Below, piece by piece: positions 52,860 through 63,762 of a stretch of 64,000 bases of DNA (its first letter is position 1; the number at the start of each line of letters is the position of its first letter). The position numbers were made by a program, and so were the translations under genes. The notes below the pieces were generated by a model, which was not told the DNA's origin, did not search any database, and saw nothing but the letters and a program-made list of their open reading frames with translations. The stretch lies in assembly GCA_002077045.2 (NCBI GenBank), contig KZ111146.1:75521-139520 (forward strand). Reading direction: 5' to 3'. This DNA comes from Rachicladosporium sp. CCFEE 5018 (taxonomy: Eukaryota; Ascomycota; Dothideomycetes; Cladosporiales; Cladosporiaceae).

Positions 52860-53420
52860 ATGACTTCTGCATCTGCTCGTACCCTGGCCACCTCGCTGGA
52901 CAAGCTGTCGATCGATAAGAGAACCGGTGCGTCCTCGGCGCGGGGAAAAACCGAGCCTGTAGAGACCTGGGAAGACGAGGAAAATTCAGATACGGAAACG
53001 CAGCCGGCATCTAAGCCACGACCGATCGCAATACAGCGGACTGGCTCAATGAATCTCCCGAACCCTCCGCCTCCAACGCCATCATCGCCCAGTATGCTCA
53101 CGAAGTCTAGTGGCTTCTCGTCCGCGTACCAGACTCTACCTCCATACGGCATGGCCAACAGCGCAGGCGATGCACGATCTCCGCCGAGTAGTCGACGGGG
53201 CGGAGAAGAAGATAGACGACCCGAGAAGACTACCTCCACGGCGAGCAGACTGATAGCTGCTGGTGTCGGCCAGGCACCTCCAAAGCGGACGAAAGAGCAA
53301 AAAGAGTATGATCAGGCTATGAAGGTGCAGGAGAAGAAGAAGCGCGATGCTGCGAAGGAAGATGAGGAGAGGAGGAAGAGGGAGCTGGAACACGCCAGGA
53401 AGGCGATGTGGGATGATTGA
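52860..53420 (+). CDS. Hypothetical disordered protein with basic C-terminal helix
   Basis: Single exon, 186 residues, from the ATG at 52860 (context GTCATGAC). The first ~135 residues are Ser/Pro/Thr/Glu-rich and disordered, with an acidic WEDEENSDTET patch and a PNPPPPTPSSP run. The last ~50 form one highly charged helix, starting PPKRTKEQKEYDQAMKV and ending HARKAMWDD. Small proteins of this build are common and conserved in ascomycetes, but I do not know a function. Codon use matches neighbouring genes, so it is probably real. Confidence 0.65.
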   Translation: MTSASARTLATSLDKLSIDKRTGASSARGKTEPVETWEDEENSDTETQPASKPRPIAIQRTGSMNLPNPPPPTPSSPSMLTKSSGFSSAYQTLPPYGMANSAGDARSPPSSRRGGEEDRRPEKTTSTASRLIAAGVGQAPPKRTKEQKEYDQAMKVQEKKKRDAAKEDEERRKRELEHARKAMWDD

Positions 53421-53564
53421 GTGAACTAATCCACATCAAATCCACGTCCGACTGTTGTCCATCAGTTTCTGAGATTCGGAACCGAAATGCTACATAACAG
53501 ACAGCACCAGGTTCCTCTGAGTAGCGTTTGATCTCCACAAGGTCGCTGGGTAGAAGTGACGACT

Positions 53565-53996
53565 ATGGGTCGTGCCTCCCTCAGCAGTGAATCCTTCCCT
53601 TTCCACACCATGCCTTTCGACAAATACCTGAGCAAAGTTGCTCTTAGTCGCACCGTTCGCGTCCCAATGTTGACACAAACTGGAGTCACGAGCATCCTGA
53701 TCTTCCCGCCACACTACCTCGAATTCCAGATCCTCCGAAAGGATGGCGCTCTCAGCATCACGCCGATCCCGGACAAAGCCTTTCTGTCTCTGACCGACAG
53801 CACTGCTCCCACTGAAGCAGCATTTTGTCTGTGCAGTCTGCGATGCCATCTCGACACCATCGAAGGACTCTCACTTATAGTCGCCATGGGAAATCTGGTG
53901 GCGTACATGACCGAGATATCGAAGCAGCAGTCTCGCGTCGCGTGGGGGCAATCGTACTGGTGCAGGACGCGCAGTGGAGTGACCGTGTTGTACTGA
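53565..53996 (+). CDS. Hypothetical protein, 143 residues
   Basis: From the ATG at 53565 the frame is open for 143 codons with mostly C/G third positions. The product reads MPFDKYLSKVALSRTVRVPM near its start, has a hydrophobic strand (SILIFPPHYLEFQIL), a Cys-containing stretch (FCLCSLRCHL) and ends SGVTVLY. No signal peptide, membrane helix or known family. A 218-codon minus-strand frame covers part of the same DNA (53714-54367) but has poorer codon bias. Moderate to low confidence. Confidence 0.4.
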   Translation: MGRASLSSESFPFHTMPFDKYLSKVALSRTVRVPMLTQTGVTSILIFPPHYLEFQILRKDGALSITPIPDKAFLSLTDSTAPTEAAFCLCSLRCHLDTIEGLSLIVAMGNLVAYMTEISKQQSRVAWGQSYWCRTRSGVTVLY

Positions 53997-54862
53997 ATTT
54001 GAGATGGGTCGAGGTTCGCGCTGAATAGGATTTTGGGAACAGGGAAAAGGGGTGGAGTTGGAAACAAAGTCGGCGGCGGCTGTACGGAGAGCAAAGTTTG
54101 TGTATACGTTTCACAGATACATTTCATCACCTTGCATTTTTCAAAACCTCCAAATACCTGGTAGTGCTGCACAACTCGTGACCGTGATAGCGAGCCTATG
54201 GCCATCCTTTCCCACGAGAGACTGCGGACACGAAGGCGAGAACAACTGACTCCCGAGCAACCAGAGTCTCCGAGACGCTTCGCTTCAAATCCGCCATCAT
54301 CAGGGCCATCATACGAGCAGAGGAAAGTATCAACAGCTGCGGTGAGAGGAGCAGGACGTATATACATCTAGCTATTGAACATTCTACAGTGCCCGACATG
54401 GGTCCTCGCACTTCACAGCATCGAGTGTGAGTACTAATTGCAAGTCCAAGCAGCTCGAGCTCTCGGCATATGCGAGAGGACGCAGAGAGGCGCTAGCTTC
54501 TGTATATCCACGTCAGCGGCCACTCGTAGTCAGACACGGAATCTAGGAATGTGGGTCTGGGTGTAGTGTTCAGCTCTCCAAGGTGATTGGGTTGTATCGT
54601 CAATGCGTTGGCTCGGGAAGAACACAGCGAAATTATTGATGTTCATCAGGTGATAGAGAAGGTGGGTATTAGGGCAGGACGTACATTTGTGACTTATACA
54701 AGCATCAAGAGAAACAGCGTAACCTCTACCGCTGTTTTCCGTCATATCCCACTCAAGCCGCTGCGGCCATAGTGCGAATCAGCGTCGAATACCGGGCGCA
54801 TTGCCGTGTTGAACAGCAAAGTCGCTCAATATTTGATGCATTTCTGGCCTTGAGTCTGTTGA

Positions 54863-55740
54863 CTAAGGTCTTACGACACAAGATGTTTCGATATCAGCCG
54901 CCGCGTAGTTGATAGCAGGGTGACGATATGCCTTGATCCAGTATGGGAAGTGCGAGTCTGTGGCAGATTGTCAGCCTAGGCTCTCACCAGATATTTGCTG
55001 TCTTGACATCAAGGCCACCCTCTGCGATCAGGCTCATTAAATCAGAATTTTCAGTGTTGTACGTTCATCACGTCTGCAGTCGTTTACACTGCAGTCCGTT
55101 CAAACAGTGTGAATAAGTTGTTCATCATTGCAGAGTCCAGGGGAAATGGAAGATGGCTGCTCACCTGTTGTCGAGTCCACAGACCGCATCGGCATTGCTA
55201 GCCTTGGTGCGAGCGTAGGCCTATTTCCATGATGTCAGCACTGCGGTTGCTTTGGTGATGACTTCTAAGTAGCGGCAGAGCGTGTGGCGATCAGGAACGC
55301 TTTCTCAACTTTCCTCCTCCCGATCGAGGACCCACAAGGATTTGTACGTCCTTGCTTTTGGCGGGAACCGATCGAGAGGCGAGTCTGTCCGCCCGTGGCG
55401 TTGGTATGCTCATCTTGTAATGCTGGAAATGACGATGGGATGACTGTACCTGCAAAGCTGGTTAGTGCTTGTTCCCTGTGTGCAGTCGCAAGGCGTGAGT
55501 GTAAGTTGTGTCCAGTCAGACAAGGCTGAAACTTAATTTGACAATATCTACAGGAATCTTCAGATCGAGGAATGCCTTTCCATAAATGTCACAGTATCAT
55601 CACGGAAGATGGTGAGGAGAGAGCGGAGGTACTCACATATCTTTAGATACGCTTCATCGGCATCGTCGTCGGAGGCAGATGAGCGCATGACCAATTTTAG
55701 CCAGCTGGATGAAGCCAAGATCGTGAAGGACAAGAATGTC
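54863..55740 (-). CDS. Unresolved multi-exon gene; exons recognisable, model incomplete
   Basis: Several minus-strand blocks look coding and are framed by splice signals. 55688-55637: MRSSASDDDADEAYLKI, ending at a GTGAGT donor. 55220-55165: after a GAAATAG acceptor, one frame reads AYARTKASNADAVCGLDN, ending at GTGAGC. 54957-54863: after CCACAG, a frame reads DSHFPYWIKAYRHPAINY and runs to TAG, with one Cys near the end. The last two blocks do not join in the frame that looks best (phase 2 against 1), so an additional small exon in the 207-nt gap, a different frame or a frameshift is needed. The stretch 55300-55560 is open on both strands. I do not recognise the protein. Confidence 0.3.
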
Positions 55741-56342
55741 AACGACCGTGAGATTCTAGATGCCGCGCAAGTCAGCGCAGGTCCAAGAGATGCTATTGGC
55801 CAAGATGTCGTGGTGTTCGCTCGAAGTCAGAGTAATTCTAGAGTTTAGTGTAGTCCTGCACGGTGCTATAGGATTTGGATTGTTCGTATAGATGCATCCT
55901 TGAGCGATCGTCTGGGAGGAGGCGAGGAAGAATTACCTGCAAAGTTGTATGCATGTCGAAGGTTGGTTTGATGTGCTCAAGTCGAGCACACCATCGAAGC
56001 TTTCATGGAGCGTTGTCGCGTCTCGATAACACTGCACATGACCCGGCTGCGCAGATAGCGCATCTCGGACAACCCCGTTATTGCCTCTGAGCTTGAGACT
56101 CTGGTGTTGCAAATCGTATGGTATGTGTATGGAAGAAGGACGCATTAAGTGAAGTTGTAGAGAGAATTCCGTCGGAGGTTCGGGAAAGGCAGAGTGGCTT
56201 GGCACTGACATCACGTGTCGCGCGTCTCATACGCGACTCCCATCTCCACTTTAACAATTGCTCGTCCACAACACTTCCACCACGCGTGTTGTTCATCTCG
56301 AGCACTGTTTGGCGTGCGCAACTCGCAACGAGTGCAACAGCG

Positions 56343-59066
56343 ATGGATTCCACCATCATGGACGGCGAGGCGGAGGGAGAGCGGGCGCCGCTCTTCGAAG
56401 GCGTCCACTTCGCAGTCATCCCAGGTGAGAAGGTAAATGTACGGAACATTGTCACCACACTGGAGGCAGAGGGCGGGACACACCACGCCCTCAACTCGAA
56501 CCAAACAATACAAGATCTGGCCAGCCTCACGCACATAATCAGCTCACATGTCGACTTTCCCGAATTCGCAGATGCAGTTGATATGAACATCGACGTGGTA
56601 AAGCCGGCGTGGATCGAGACGAGCGTGAGACGGGGCAAGCCGGCGAACGCCAGACCATATAACCCGGATCCAGCACAGATCTTCAGTGATCTCGTAGTGA
56701 CTGCCGGCAACCTACCAGACGGCGATGTTGAGAGCATATGGGCTGGGGTGATAGCTCTTGGGGGCCAGTGGTCAGGTTCACTTACCAAGATCACCACACA
56801 CATCGTTACGAACGACTTGAACGATCCCAAGTGCAAGATGGTTCAGGAGAGGCAGATGAAAACGTTGATGGTCCTGCCACACTGGTTCGATACCTGCCTT
56901 CGCCTGGGCAAGAAGATAAACGAGCGACCCTACAAATTTCCGAATCCGGATTACCTCGATCACACCATTGACTGGGTGCCAAAAGCAGAGCCATCACCTT
57001 GGCTGGAGGGTGCAACTACGGATCGTCCTTCGCATACACCCGAAAGCTCGCCTAGTCCATCGCCCAGCGAGAGTCGGAAGAACCTCAACGTCTTCATGAG
57101 CAAGACTGTATATTTCGCCAAGGACCTGGAGCTGTCTACAAACCTGCGTAGCGTTCTTTGCGAACTCATCCAGACAGGCGGTGGTCTGGTCACGAAAGAT
57201 GCCGTGGTGGCGGACATCTACATCGGACGATATCGAGACGGATCGGAGTACGTCAGTGCATCTCGTGCGCGCAAGACGGTCGCCAGCCTGGCCTGGCTGT
57301 ACCACGTCATCCAATTCAGTCGCTGGAAGGACCCTACGACCAGGCTGCTGCACTACCCGGTGCCACGCAACGGCATACCTGGCTTCGGTAACATGGTCAT
57401 CAGCGTGTCCAACTACTCCGGCGAGTCGCGTGTCTACCTGGAGAATCTCGTCAAGTACTGCGGCGCTGAGTTCACCAAGACAATGAAGCATACAAACACC
57501 CACCTGATTACGGCCCATAAGCGCAGCGAGAAAGTCGAGGCTGCAGAGGAGTGGAATATCAATATCATCAATCATCTCTGGCTTGAAGAATGCTACGCCA
57601 AGTGCATGGTCATGCCTTTGAGCAACCCAAAGTACACTGTATTCCCGACGCGCACTAATCTCGGCGAATTGTGCGGGCAGATGTCGTTTGACATGGATCG
57701 GGTAGAGAGGGCATACTTCAGAGCTCCTCCATCGCCAGCCAAGGCTCCTTCACCCAAGATCTCGAAACGGAAGTCAGTGCCGCAGTCGAGTGTTCCTACC
57801 GGAAGACGCTCAGACGAGTATGTCGCGGTGCCTGAGCCCACTCCAATCGCAGAAGACCTCGAGACCGAGGCAGAAGAGGCAGAAGAGGAGGCAGAAGAGG
57901 AAGAGGAGCCAGAGCCAATCATTGCAGGAAAGAAGCCTCGCGGCAGACCACGCAAGTCCTCACTCACAGCAGCCACACCTCGCAACGTCATTGATGGCAA
58001 GGAGAATGAGTCACCCATGTCTCGAGGCACGGGCACAGGCGGCAGAGCGGCGAAGCAAAAGGCACATACGCTGATCGGGAGCGCTGTGCAAGACGCAAAT
58101 CTGTACTCGAAGGAGGCGAAGCGCAAGGGTGGTGTCATCTACGGCGGACGTCGCTCAGATCATCCCGAGGACTTCAGCTCTCCTGTGCCCGAAGCAGCCC
58201 GGAAGTCGAAGAAGCGCGCAAGTGACGAAGGCACGTACGATGTCACAGCTCAGGGAAGCGATCTGAGCGATGGTGAGACACAAAAGCCTGGCAAGAAGCT
58301 GAAGACCTCCAAAACTAGCATTCGCGGAGATCAGCCTGTGCTGCCGCCAGTCGTGCACCGCATGATGGTCACCGGCGACGAGCGCTGGATCAACAAGCCC
58401 AGAGTGGAGGATGCTGATCGCATCAAGCTTCGGCAGGTTGGTGTGCTGCTCATGCAAGACCCGAAAGAGATCACCGTGCTCGTGGCGAAGAAGATCTTAC
58501 GCACCCCAAAATTCGTCTGCGCACTGGCTTGGGCACCGATGGTGGTCGATACGAAGTACCTAGACGCTGCGCTGAAGGGCAAGCTGATCGATAATTCGAG
58601 CACACTCTCTGATCGCGACGCAGAAGAGCGTTTGGGTTTCAAGCTCGTCGAAGCCCTTGACCGAGCCCGCATCAACAACCGCCAGCTCCTCCGCGGCTGG
58701 AAGATTTACGTCAGCCGCGACATCTCCGGCACCTTCGACACCTTCAAGACCATCATAACAGTCAATGGCGGGGCCGCATACGCCTTCAATGGCCGCACTG
58801 GCTTGCACATCGAGGGTCGCGTCGTAGACGATGAAGATGCCGGGCCGGAGAAGCTGCATCAGGGAGGCGAAGAGGAGTACGACTTCGTGTATCTCGTTTC
58901 GGGGACTACTGCGGCGGAGCAGAAGCTCTGGCCTGGGTTTCGTAACCAGGTCGTCAAGGCTGGCTTCCAGCCGAGGATCGTTCGCTCGGACTGGCTGCTC
59001 AATGCTGCGATGAGCCAGCAGGTGTCTTGGAAGGAGTCGTGGGCGCTGAGCGAAGGTGCGAAGTAA
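56343..59066 (+). CDS. RTT107: Multi-BRCT DNA-damage scaffold of the Rtt107/Brc1 type
   Basis: Single exon; I take the ATG at 56343 (MDSTIMDGEAEG), giving 907 residues; an in-frame ATG at 56118 would add 75 residues of unlikely composition. Four BRCT repeats fill the N-terminal ~500 residues, shown by the conserved Trp-containing helices (VVKPAWIETSVRRGK, VLPHWFDTCLRLGKKI, VASLAWLYHVIQFSRW, INHLWLEECYAKCM). A ~200-residue acidic/basic linker has long Glu runs and an AT-hook-like KPRGRPRK. Two C-terminal BRCTs close the protein (VCALAWAPMVVDTKYL, IVRSDWLLNAAM) and in Brc1/Rtt107 bind gamma-H2A. The four-plus-two layout and length match that family, which scaffolds Smc5/6, Slx4 and Rtt101-Mms22 at stalled forks. 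S. pombe calls it brc1. Confidence 0.88.
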   Translation: MDSTIMDGEAEGERAPLFEGVHFAVIPGEKVNVRNIVTTLEAEGGTHHALNSNQTIQDLASLTHIISSHVDFPEFADAVDMNIDVVKPAWIETSVRRGKPANARPYNPDPAQIFSDLVVTAGNLPDGDVESIWAGVIALGGQWSGSLTKITTHIVTNDLNDPKCKMVQERQMKTLMVLPHWFDTCLRLGKKINERPYKFPNPDYLDHTIDWVPKAEPSPWLEGATTDRPSHTPESSPSPSPSESRKNLNVFMSKTVYFAKDLELSTNLRSVLCELIQTGGGLVTKDAVVADIYIGRYRDGSEYVSASRARKTVASLAWLYHVIQFSRWKDPTTRLLHYPVPRNGIPGFGNMVISVSNYSGESRVYLENLVKYCGAEFTKTMKHTNTHLITAHKRSEKVEAAEEWNINIINHLWLEECYAKCMVMPLSNPKYTVFPTRTNLGELCGQMSFDMDRVERAYFRAPPSPAKAPSPKISKRKSVPQSSVPTGRRSDEYVAVPEPTPIAEDLETEAEEAEEEAEEEEEPEPIIAGKKPRGRPRKSSLTAATPRNVIDGKENESPMSRGTGTGGRAAKQKAHTLIGSAVQDANLYSKEAKRKGGVIYGGRRSDHPEDFSSPVPEAARKSKKRASDEGTYDVTAQGSDLSDGETQKPGKKLKTSKTSIRGDQPVLPPVVHRMMVTGDERWINKPRVEDADRIKLRQVGVLLMQDPKEITVLVAKKILRTPKFVCALAWAPMVVDTKYLDAALKGKLIDNSSTLSDRDAEERLGFKLVEALDRARINNRQLLRGWKIYVSRDISGTFDTFKTIITVNGGAAYAFNGRTGLHIEGRVVDDEDAGPEKLHQGGEEEYDFVYLVSGTTAAEQKLWPGFRNQVVKAGFQPRIVRSDWLLNAAMSQQVSWKESWALSEGAK

Positions 59067-59244
59067 GGTGTGCTGATCATGATTGACGAGCGGCGTATGG
59101 CTTTTGTGGCTCTTAATGAGCATTCCAGCGGCGAAGGTGGCAGATGCGTGCGCGCCTCCCAATATCACTTCAGCGTCGGCGCAGGCAGGCAAACAGCTTT
59201 CTTGCATCATTGTCCAGTTCCATCATCCACCTGGCTCTCTCTTT

Positions 59245-59949
59245 TCACCCCTCCACTTTCACATCCTCCAGCCCCTCCACAACAGCATCAACCCCATCCT
59301 CCTCATCCTCATCCTCCACAACCTTCCCAACCAACCCCTGCTCCCAAAGCTGTTTCCCCGTCAACTTCTTCTCCTCCACCCGTCCCCGTTTCTTCTTCTC
59401 CTCAGCCTCAACCTCCTGCACCCTCCTTACCTTAGCCTCCTCAATCTCTCTCTTGAACCCATCACTCCACTTCAAAAAGCTCTCCCGCGTGACTTTCTCG
59501 CCTTCGAATTTGCGGTTCTCCTCGGCTTCGGCCTGGCGCTTTACGGCTTCGTGTTTGGCTTCTAAGGCGTTTTGGCGCGAGGTGATGAGGGCTTCGGCGC
59601 TGTCTTTGAGGGAGGAGTAGAGGGTGAAGATCATGGCCATGCCTAGATTCTCTTCTATCACCGGCTCTAGCGCCTCTAGCAGCCGTGCCTTGTCCTCGTG
59701 GACATCTAGGTGGGGGTGTTTTGGTGCATTTGGAGGTTGGGAGATGTCGAGACTAGGCGCGATGTCAGGGTATGTTGGGGGATACTTGACGTTCATGAGG
59801 AGTGTTGGAGGTGGTGTATCGTCGCCGGGCTGTGGGGTGATGTCTAGGAGCATGGAGATGCGGTAGGAGGACTCGTCGACATCCGTGATTTCGTCGGGGA
59901 AGATTGAGGACAGGACTTCGCGCTCCTCGACTTGGTCTTCGAGACCCAT
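59245..59949 (-). CDS. GIR2: RWD-domain protein GIR2 (RWDD1/DFRP2 homologue)
   Basis: Single exon, 234 residues, from the ATG at 59949-59947 (MGLEDQVEEREVLSSIFPDE). The RWD domain fills residues 1-~115 with the defining YPPTYPD motif (VKYPPTYPDIAPSL). After it comes a charged helix, the Gly/Trp-containing KRGRVEEKKLTGKQLWEQG box that in Gir2/DFRP2 binds the GTPase Rbg2, and an acidic tail. Gir2 with Rbg2 associates with ribosomes and also binds Gcn1, damping Gcn2 activation. Cytosolic. The start was chosen over an upstream non-ATG extension. It is divergent from ACL4, 240 bp away, both being translation-related. Confidence 0.88.
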   Translation of the reverse strand: MGLEDQVEEREVLSSIFPDEITDVDESSYRISMLLDITPQPGDDTPPPTLLMNVKYPPTYPDIAPSLDISQPPNAPKHPHLDVHEDKARLLEALEPVIEENLGMAMIFTLYSSLKDSAEALITSRQNALEAKHEAVKRQAEAEENRKFEGEKVTRESFLKWSDGFKREIEEAKVRRVQEVEAEEKKKRGRVEEKKLTGKQLWEQGLVGKVVEDEDEEDGVDAVVEGLEDVKVEG

Positions 59950-60189
59950 GATCGCGGTAGAGACTGTGTGGAGTGAGTCGCACAACTTGTGTAACTACTG
60001 TCGAGTTCTGTCACGCCCTCAGCTGCAACATTCCCCGCTGTGTTATTTCGCATATAAATCGCTCGGCTAAACTTTCCTTACGCGCGAAGTAAGGGTCCAA
60101 AAAAATTCCTACCCTGCTCTCCATTGGCGATTCCACTGTCGCATTCGAAGATCACTTTCTGATCACACTACTCAAGCGTCAACGACGAC

Positions 60190-61410
60190 ATGGCCAAGAC
60201 GAAGCCCAGCAAGGCTGACAAGCAGACCAAGAAGCAGCCGAAGCCTACTACCAACGGCCACTCAACAGCGACCCCAGAGCAACTGTACGCCTCAGCGTTA
60301 AATCTAGTGGAGACCTCGCAACCACAGGAAGCACTTGAGCAAGCGAAGCAATTATGGCTCGCAGTCCAGGATCAGCCTACGGCAGCCATGCTGCCCTCAC
60401 TGAATCTGCTGGGCGAGATCTCAGTCGAGCTGGGTGAGATCGACGCAGCACGCACTTACTTCGAGAAGGCCGCCACCCTTGACCCAGAAGGTACAGTCGA
60501 AGGTCCTCTAGGTGGTGGAGCCGAGAAGTTCCTCTGGCTTGCGCAATTGAACGAGGAGGGTGGCCAGCAGAGTGTTCACTGGTTCGAGAAAGGCGTGCAA
60601 GCACTTCAACGTGAGATCGCGGCTTTGGAGTCTGGTCAGGCTGTAGGGTTTAGTGAAGAGGAGCTTCTCATCTTTCGAGTCGAGAAGAAGCGCAAGCTTG
60701 CTAAAGCTCTTTGCGGGATCGTAGAGGTCTACATGACTGATCTCTCATGGGAGGACGATGCAGAGGCGAGATGCGAGTCGCTCGTCACGCAGGCTATGAC
60801 TGTGGAAGACGAGACGAGCCCAGAGATCTTGCAAACATTGGCTTCTGTGAGACTGTCGCAGGAAAGAAAGGAGGACGCGCAGGCTGCATTGAAGCGATCT
60901 ATGGCTGTTTGGGAGGACCTTGAGCCTGAGGATCCTGAAGTGCCTGACTTCGCTTGTCGGATCTCGCTGGCTCGACTACTGATGGAGGCAGAGCTGGAGA
61001 GTGATGCAATGGATGTTTTGGAGCGACTCGTGCAGGAAGACGATCAGAGTGTCGAGGCGTGGTATCTCGGTGGTTGGTGTCAGCATCTTGTAGCAGGTAA
61101 GATTCACGCGGAAGGAACCAATGGCAACACGAATGGCGACGTAGACGCAAACGGAACATCTAAGGGGTCCAGTCTGCTCAGAGGCAGCAGGCGATGGCTG
61201 TCGAGGTCCCTGAAGCTGCACGATACGCTCGACTACGAAGACGAACGCCTAAAGCAGCATGCAGAAGAGCTCGTTCAAGAGCTCGAAGCGACTCTGGGAC
61301 CTCAAGTGGAAGGTGACGATGGAGATGACTCTGGGGAGGAGTGGAACGGCATCGAAAACGACTCCGACGCTCAAGACGGTGCAGATGATGTTGAGATGGA
61401 GGACTCGTGA
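60190..61410 (+). CDS. ACL4: ACL4-like TPR chaperone of ribosomal protein L4
   Basis: Single exon, 406 residues, from the ATG at 60190 (GACATGGCC). After a Lys-rich, probably nuclear-targeting N-terminus (AKTKPSKADKQTKKQPK), tetratricopeptide-like helical repeats run from ~30 to ~340, for instance LPSLNLLGEISVELGEIDAA with RTYFEKAATLDP, and later repeats with LASVRLSQERKEDAQ and WYLGGWCQHLV. The tail is very acidic and ends DVEMEDS. This matches the fungal Acl4 family, which captures nascent uL4/Rpl4 through its TPR superhelix and escorts it to pre-60S particles in the nucleus. A less specific TPR protein is the alternative. Confidence 0.85.
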   Translation: MAKTKPSKADKQTKKQPKPTTNGHSTATPEQLYASALNLVETSQPQEALEQAKQLWLAVQDQPTAAMLPSLNLLGEISVELGEIDAARTYFEKAATLDPEGTVEGPLGGGAEKFLWLAQLNEEGGQQSVHWFEKGVQALQREIAALESGQAVGFSEEELLIFRVEKKRKLAKALCGIVEVYMTDLSWEDDAEARCESLVTQAMTVEDETSPEILQTLASVRLSQERKEDAQAALKRSMAVWEDLEPEDPEVPDFACRISLARLLMEAELESDAMDVLERLVQEDDQSVEAWYLGGWCQHLVAGKIHAEGTNGNTNGDVDANGTSKGSSLLRGSRRWLSRSLKLHDTLDYEDERLKQHAEELVQELEATLGPQVEGDDGDDSGEEWNGIENDSDAQDGADDVEMEDS

Positions 61411-63762
61411 CCAGTGTCTGCTCAACGTTTCGCGCCGTTCGCCGAAACTTGTAGCTAAGACCGATGACTGTGCGTCTCCGATCGATACGTCCGACACCTC
61501 TGTCATGAACCCGCGTCTCGCACGACCCTGTCGAGCGATTCGGACACAAGCTGCCCTCCAGGCCTCTGAGCTTATCACTTACTCCTGAGGCCCACCATCC
61601 AGTCGTCGGTGTTGCCTCCCACACGCTCACGCAATCTGCTATACCTGCAGCCACATCATCTCACGCCGGACATTCAATCAATTAGACTTCCGGCGAACGC
61701 GCCATAGCGGGCTAGGAGACTCTGCCGAACCATGGTTCACTTTCTGGTCATCCTCAAACGTTCCCCGGAGTCCTCTCTCTGGTCTGCTGTGCCTTCGACA
61801 TGCGCATGTACCATCTCCTGCAGGAGCTGCGGTATGACCGCCGAACCTCGATCTTGTCGCCGTTACTCATCGCGAGGTGGAGTTGAAAGTTCGATATCAA
61901 CCAGACTGCCACGATGTGGAGAAAGTCGTGGAGGGCGTAGGGCAGAGACAGGGTTCCCGGCACGGCCGTTATGGTCGACGAAGGGTATAGCTTCCAGTGG
62001 TCAAGTAACAGTGGTTAGGACGTTCAGCTAGCAGTCCAGGGAACTCAATCCCAACGTTATGTCAAGATTGTATAAACATCCGCTCCCAGCACTGTGGTCA
62101 CACCATCTCAGCACTCCCAGTGATCTCTCCTGTTCGAGACGACTGCAAGCCATTTCCATCACTGCTTTCTCATTCGCTCGCGCCGAGTCAAGGAATCTGA
62201 TTGGAAGGTACATGATGTTCTGAGACGTGGTGTGGTCGTACAGGGCGTGCTGCTTGCGGCTAGTGTGCATTCCACGGTCACCGTCAGCGGATGCTGCCGA
62301 CGCTGGGTGCCGTACTGTTTGTGGGTCCTTGCAGGTGATGGGAGAGTGCGTGCATATGCACGATTTTAAGACGAAGGCAGTTGGGGCATGTTTCGCGAAT
62401 GAAGAGAATGGTGAAAGATATAGAATCATGTCTACTAGTCTGCTAGCATAACGAATGTACTCACCTCGATCTCGAGCCCCGTAGTGTGCAACGGCCAGTG
62501 TCAGACAGTGCCACGATCCAAGCGCCCAGATCGTGGATCAGACGCACCTACCCGACGGCTATGCTCACAACATGCAGCGTTCGTAGATGCCGTGCAGGTA
62601 CGCTCGAAGCGTGGGTGATGATCATGCACCGCCGCATCCGGCCGCCGAAAGTCTCGCCGCCAAAGGCGTCAAAATTCAGTCATTGCTACGGGCAGAGTGA
62701 GGAATGTAGGTATGGTCTGTGTAACAAACAAGCCTCACGCGCATCTCGCGCTCGAGCACTCATCCCGCGCTGCTGACTGTTGAGCGGTCGCTGGCACGCT
62801 GAACCTTGTTCGAGCACTCATATGACAGCAATGCACTTCAACAAGTCAGTCCGATCACCAGGCATCCGCTCTCCACCATCCGATCAGCATAGATGCAAGT
62901 GATGGAGCTTACGGCAAGCTTTGGGTCTAGTCAGTCCCACCGACGAGATGTGGCGCGGATCACCGTGCATCCTGACTACACGAGCAGGCATGACCAGCCT
63001 GGCGGTGCAGAACGTCTGAAGCAGCGCCTATGTCCGCTCACAGCTGTAGCAGCGCAGGCAAAGGATATCGCGAAGCTCTATATCACCGTCGTTGAAGTGT
63101 CGTCGCCATGCGCGAGCGTCGTGCAAGCGGTGCTCTTCCGAAAGCGGCGATCTGAGACTCACATGCTGGCCTGGGCTCCAAGACACCTACGGATGCGGTG
63201 AACGACTCATTACTGTCCGTCTTCAGCGTCTACACTGTCGTCCCTAGAACGCTGTCAGCAGTACTCGAGAAGTGCACGCTACAAGTACTGCTTCGTCTTG
63301 CTTTCGCACAAAGACTCTTGTTTGAAATCTTTCTCCTCGCCTCCCTTTCTGTCTCTTGACTGCTAGACACCAGCTTCCTTTCGCACGATCCCGAGACAAA
63401 GCCGTCACCAGACAACGACACCAGTGTCAGCCTTGCGAAGTGTGAGAAGCACACAAGGAACTGCCAGACCACGCGAGCGTAGCAAAGAACGACAAGTCGG
63501 GTCCTGTCCAAGCAAGACAAAGTGCTCCTTTGCAGCGGCTTAGTGCATTAGGTATGCCCCTGTACCTTGTGCCCACCGCTGTTCATGCAACCTGGCGAGC
63601 GGAACAAGCTGCCTGGCGCAATCCATAGCAAATGTATCTCACATACTTACAAGACATGCAGCAGGTCATCAACGAACTTCTTGTGTACCATTGGTACCGG
63701 CGGCCGATCCAGTGCCCGCGCGACAGCCCTCCGTTGTCCTAGACTACATCTGAAGTGCCGCA
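61411..63762. other. Gene-poor 2.3 kb
   Basis: No gene can be supported. Between 61730 and 62000 short protein-like frames appear (MYHLLQELRYDR; VTHREVELKVRYQPD) but in different frames without a good splice pair. 62893-63201 (plus) is a 102-codon ATG frame with fair codon bias (MQVMELTASFGSSQSHRR...), possibly a hypothetical protein. I see no repeats, transposon ends or RNA genes. Confidence 0.35.

Noticed and set aside
53714..54367. A 218-codon minus-strand frame
   Set aside because: Starts without good codon bias and overlaps a plus-strand frame with better G/C-ending codons; neither strand is strong, and the plus strand is preferred.
55284..55529. Plus-strand Cys-containing frame
   Set aside because: Starts with a non-ATG codon, and the opposite strand is open as well; no splice or homology support.
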